A stretch of DNA of 15,370 bases from Alphaproteobacteria bacterium (GTDB lineage: Bacteria; Pseudomonadota; Alphaproteobacteria; Sphingomonadales; Sphingomonadaceae). How positions within the stretch are numbered: the first letter of the stretch is position 1; each line of letters starts with the position of its first letter. The DNA is taken from NCBI GenBank assembly GCA_005882415.1, contig VBAE01000217.1, positions 3,480 to 18,849 on the forward strand. Direction: 5' to 3'. Positions 14,116-15,370 of the stretch are shown one piece after another. The position numbers and the translations under genes are program-made. The notes below the pieces were generated by a model. It made no database searches and had not been told where the DNA came from. It worked only from the letters and a program-made list of their open reading frames with translations.

Positions 14116-15147
14116 ATGGCGCTTTACCCACTCGTCCGGCCCTTCGTCTTCGCGCTCGATGCGGAGCGGGCGCATCGGCTTACGATCCGGGCCCTGAGGG
14201 CGGTTCCCGGGGGCGAGGGCGCGAAGGCCGACCCGGTGCTGGGCATCCGGGTGGCGGGGCTCGACTTTCCCAATCCGGTGGGGCTTGCCGCCGGGTTCGA
14301 CAAGGATGGGGAGGTGTTCCGGCAGATGCTGGGCTTCGGCTTCGGGTTCGCCGAAGTCGGGACTCTGACTCCTCTGCCGCAGGTGGGGAATGCGAAGCCG
14401 CGGCTGTTCCGGCTTGCTGAGGATCGCGCGGTGATCAACCGGATGGGGTTTAATAATGGGGGCCTGGTCGCGGCGCGGCGGCGGCTGGAGATGGGGCGGC
14501 GAAACGGGATCGTCGGGGTGAATGTCGGGGCCAACAAGGACAGCGCGAACCGGATCGCGGACTATGCGCTGGGGGTGCGGACGATGGCGCCGGTGGCGGA
14601 CTATCTCACGATCAACATTTCCTCGCCCAACACGCCTGGGTTGAGGGCTTTGCAGGACCCAGGGGCCCTGCGCGAGTTGCTGGCGGCGGTGGGGGAGGCG
14701 CGGACGGGCGTACCCGTGTTCCTCAAAGTGGCGCCGGACCTGGAGCGTGGGGATGTGGACGACATCGCCCGGATCGCGATCGACGGGGGCATGGACGGGC
14801 TGATCGTCGCCAACACTACGATCTCGCGGCCGCCTCTGCTGTCGCGTCACAGGGAGGAGACGGGCGGGCTTTCGGGGGCGCCGCTAAAGGCGCTGGCGCT
14901 GGAGCGGCTTGGCGACTTCCGGAGCGCCACGGGCGGCGGGCTTCCGCTGATCGCGGCGGGGGGGATCGAGAATGGGGTGGACGCCCTCGACCGGATCCGG
15001 GCGGGGGCGAGCCTGGTGCAAGTCTATTCCGCTCTGGTCTATCAGGGGCCCGGCCTTGCCAAGGCCATCGCTTCGGAACTCAAGGCCCTGCTCATCCGTC
15101 ACGGCCATGGCAGCGTCGAGGAGGCGATCGGTACGGCAGCCCGATAA
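14116..15147 (+). CDS. pyrD: Dihydroorotate dehydrogenase (quinone), class 2
   Basis: This 343-residue enzyme oxidises dihydroorotate to orotate at the membrane, passing electrons via FMN to quinone (step four of pyrimidine synthesis). The N-terminal ~30 residues (MALYPLVRPFVFALDAERAHRLTIRAL) are the membrane-facing quinone tunnel helices of class 2. Then come NPVGLAAGFDKDGE (53-66), NRMGFNNGG (108-116), INISSPNTPGLR (166-177) with catalytic Ser170, VFLKVAPDL (201-209), IVANTTISRP (230-239) and IAAGGIENGVDA (279-290) for FMN binding. The ATG at 14116 fits the family start, but the repeat ends only 2 nt upstream and GGGGA directly abuts the ATG, too close for a normal ribosome binding site. 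No promoter is obvious. Confidence 0.96.
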   Translation: MALYPLVRPFVFALDAERAHRLTIRALRAVPGGEGAKADPVLGIRVAGLDFPNPVGLAAGFDKDGEVFRQMLGFGFGFAEVGTLTPLPQVGNAKPRLFRLAEDRAVINRMGFNNGGLVAARRRLEMGRRNGIVGVNVGANKDSANRIADYALGVRTMAPVADYLTINISSPNTPGLRALQDPGALRELLAAVGEARTGVPVFLKVAPDLERGDVDDIARIAIDGGMDGLIVANTTISRPPLLSRHREETGGLSGAPLKALALERLGDFRSATGGGLPLIAAGGIENGVDALDRIRAGASLVQVYSALVYQGPGLAKAIASELKALLIRHGHGSVEEAIGTAAR

Positions 15148-15163
15148 CGCAGCCCGATAGAGC

Positions 15164-15191
15164 TTGCCGGAACCTCAGACGAGGCTAGTGT
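15164..15191 (+). promoter_or_regulatory. Candidate promoter of the gamma-glutamyltransferase gene
   Basis: TTGCCG (15164-15169), 16 nt, then TAGTGT (15186-15191). The -10 ends 7 nt before the ATG at 15199, so transcription would begin at or next to the start codon and give a leaderless mRNA. Consistent with that, no Shine-Dalgarno is visible. Confidence 0.45.
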
Positions 15192-15198
15192 CGCCGCC

Positions 15199-15370
15199 AT
15201 GCTGAAGCGCCTGTTCCTCCCGCTCGCCCTTGTCCTCACCTCCTGCGCCGCACAGACCGTCCCGACGGCCGCGCCCAGCGCCGTCGCTGCGCGCGGCATG
15301 GTCTCCGCCGCCGATCCGCGCGCGGCCGAGGCGGGGCGAGAGATATTGAACGCGGGCGGCAATGCCGCCG
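15199..15370 (+). CDS. ggt: Gamma-glutamyltransferase, N-terminal part (cut by window edge)
   Basis: Fifty-seven residues are visible. MLKRLFLPLALVLTSC is a lipoprotein-type signal with lipobox LTSC (Cys16). After an Ala/Pro/Thr linker comes GMVSAADPRAAEAGREILNAGGNAA, the conserved start of the gamma-glutamyltranspeptidase fold. These enzymes cleave glutathione and other gamma-glutamyl compounds in the periplasm and self-process at a Thr that lies beyond the window. It follows pyrD by 51 nt but seems to have its own promoter. Confidence 0.85.
   Translation, partial: MLKRLFLPLALVLTSCAAQTVPTAAPSAVAARGMVSAADPRAAEAGREILNAGGNAA

Noticed and set aside
13868..14131. Minus-strand ORF containing VIARSEATKQS
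   Set aside because: This peptide is the translation of a dispersed repeat; the frame lies in the nested palindrome and has no ribosome binding site.
14056..14850. 264-codon minus-strand ORF opposite pyrD
   Set aside because: It contains the translated repeat and Arg/Pro-rich sequence antisense to a clear PyrD; a shadow.

Overview
The window is GC-rich and reads as chromosome of an alphaproteobacterium, most likely Sphingomonadales. The basis is a SUF operon led by an Rrf2-type regulator, a Usg-family gene, AIG2-like, DUF6632 and DUF2721 proteins, very high third-position GC, GGGGA-type ribosome binding sites, and copies of the GC-rich palindromes and the 'ARSEATKQS' repeat common in this class. 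No rRNA, tRNA, CRISPR array, phage or insertion sequence was seen.

Layout. 1-99 is the tail of a COG3650-like gene. 176-733 (-) encodes a small outer-membrane beta-barrel with a strong terminator. 861-2981 (+) holds an AIG2/gamma-glutamylcyclotransferase-like protein, a DUF6632 membrane protein, a YbhB/YbcL (PEBP) protein and a secreted LprI/DUF1311-like protein. 2978-4320 (-) holds an exported peroxiredoxin and a secreted Tyr/Asn/Gly-rich protein with its own terminator. 4484-5547 (+) is pyrE coupled to a DUF2721 membrane protein, overlapping tail-to-tail with dctA (5486-6820, -). usg (6853-7122, -) sits between dctA and the SUF operon. 7194-13803 (-) is the SUF operon. After a 312-bp intergenic region packed with nested inverted repeats come pyrD (14116-15147, +) and the start of a gamma-glutamyltransferase gene (15199 to the edge).

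The SUF operon runs Rrf2 regulator - sufB - DUF559 - sufC - (61-codon ORF) - sufD - sufS - sufT - sufA, leftward. Every junction overlaps by 1-4 nt (GTGA, ATGA, TAATG or TGATG), so it looks translationally coupled end to end. SufBCD is the Fe-S scaffold, SufS supplies sulfur, SufT and SufA handle maturation or carriage, and the Rrf2 protein, with three cysteines, probably senses clusters and controls the operon.

Most unusual points: (1) a DUF559 (Vsr-like, PD-(D/E)XK-like) gene coupled between sufB and sufC, whose N- and C-terminal tails are encoded by GC-rich palindromic repeats; (2) an inverted pair of such repeats across the sufD/sufS junction, encoding the end of SufD and the start of SufS and able to pair over the sufS ribosome binding site; (3) a short ORF that exactly bridges the only sufC-sufD gap and contains a perfect GTTC-N7-GTTC LexA-type box; (4) a roughly 250-bp nested palindrome between the suf promoter and pyrD. 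I saw no clearly new multi-gene system. The strongest candidate for something undescribed is this repeat-remodelled SUF operon with an embedded nuclease-like gene.
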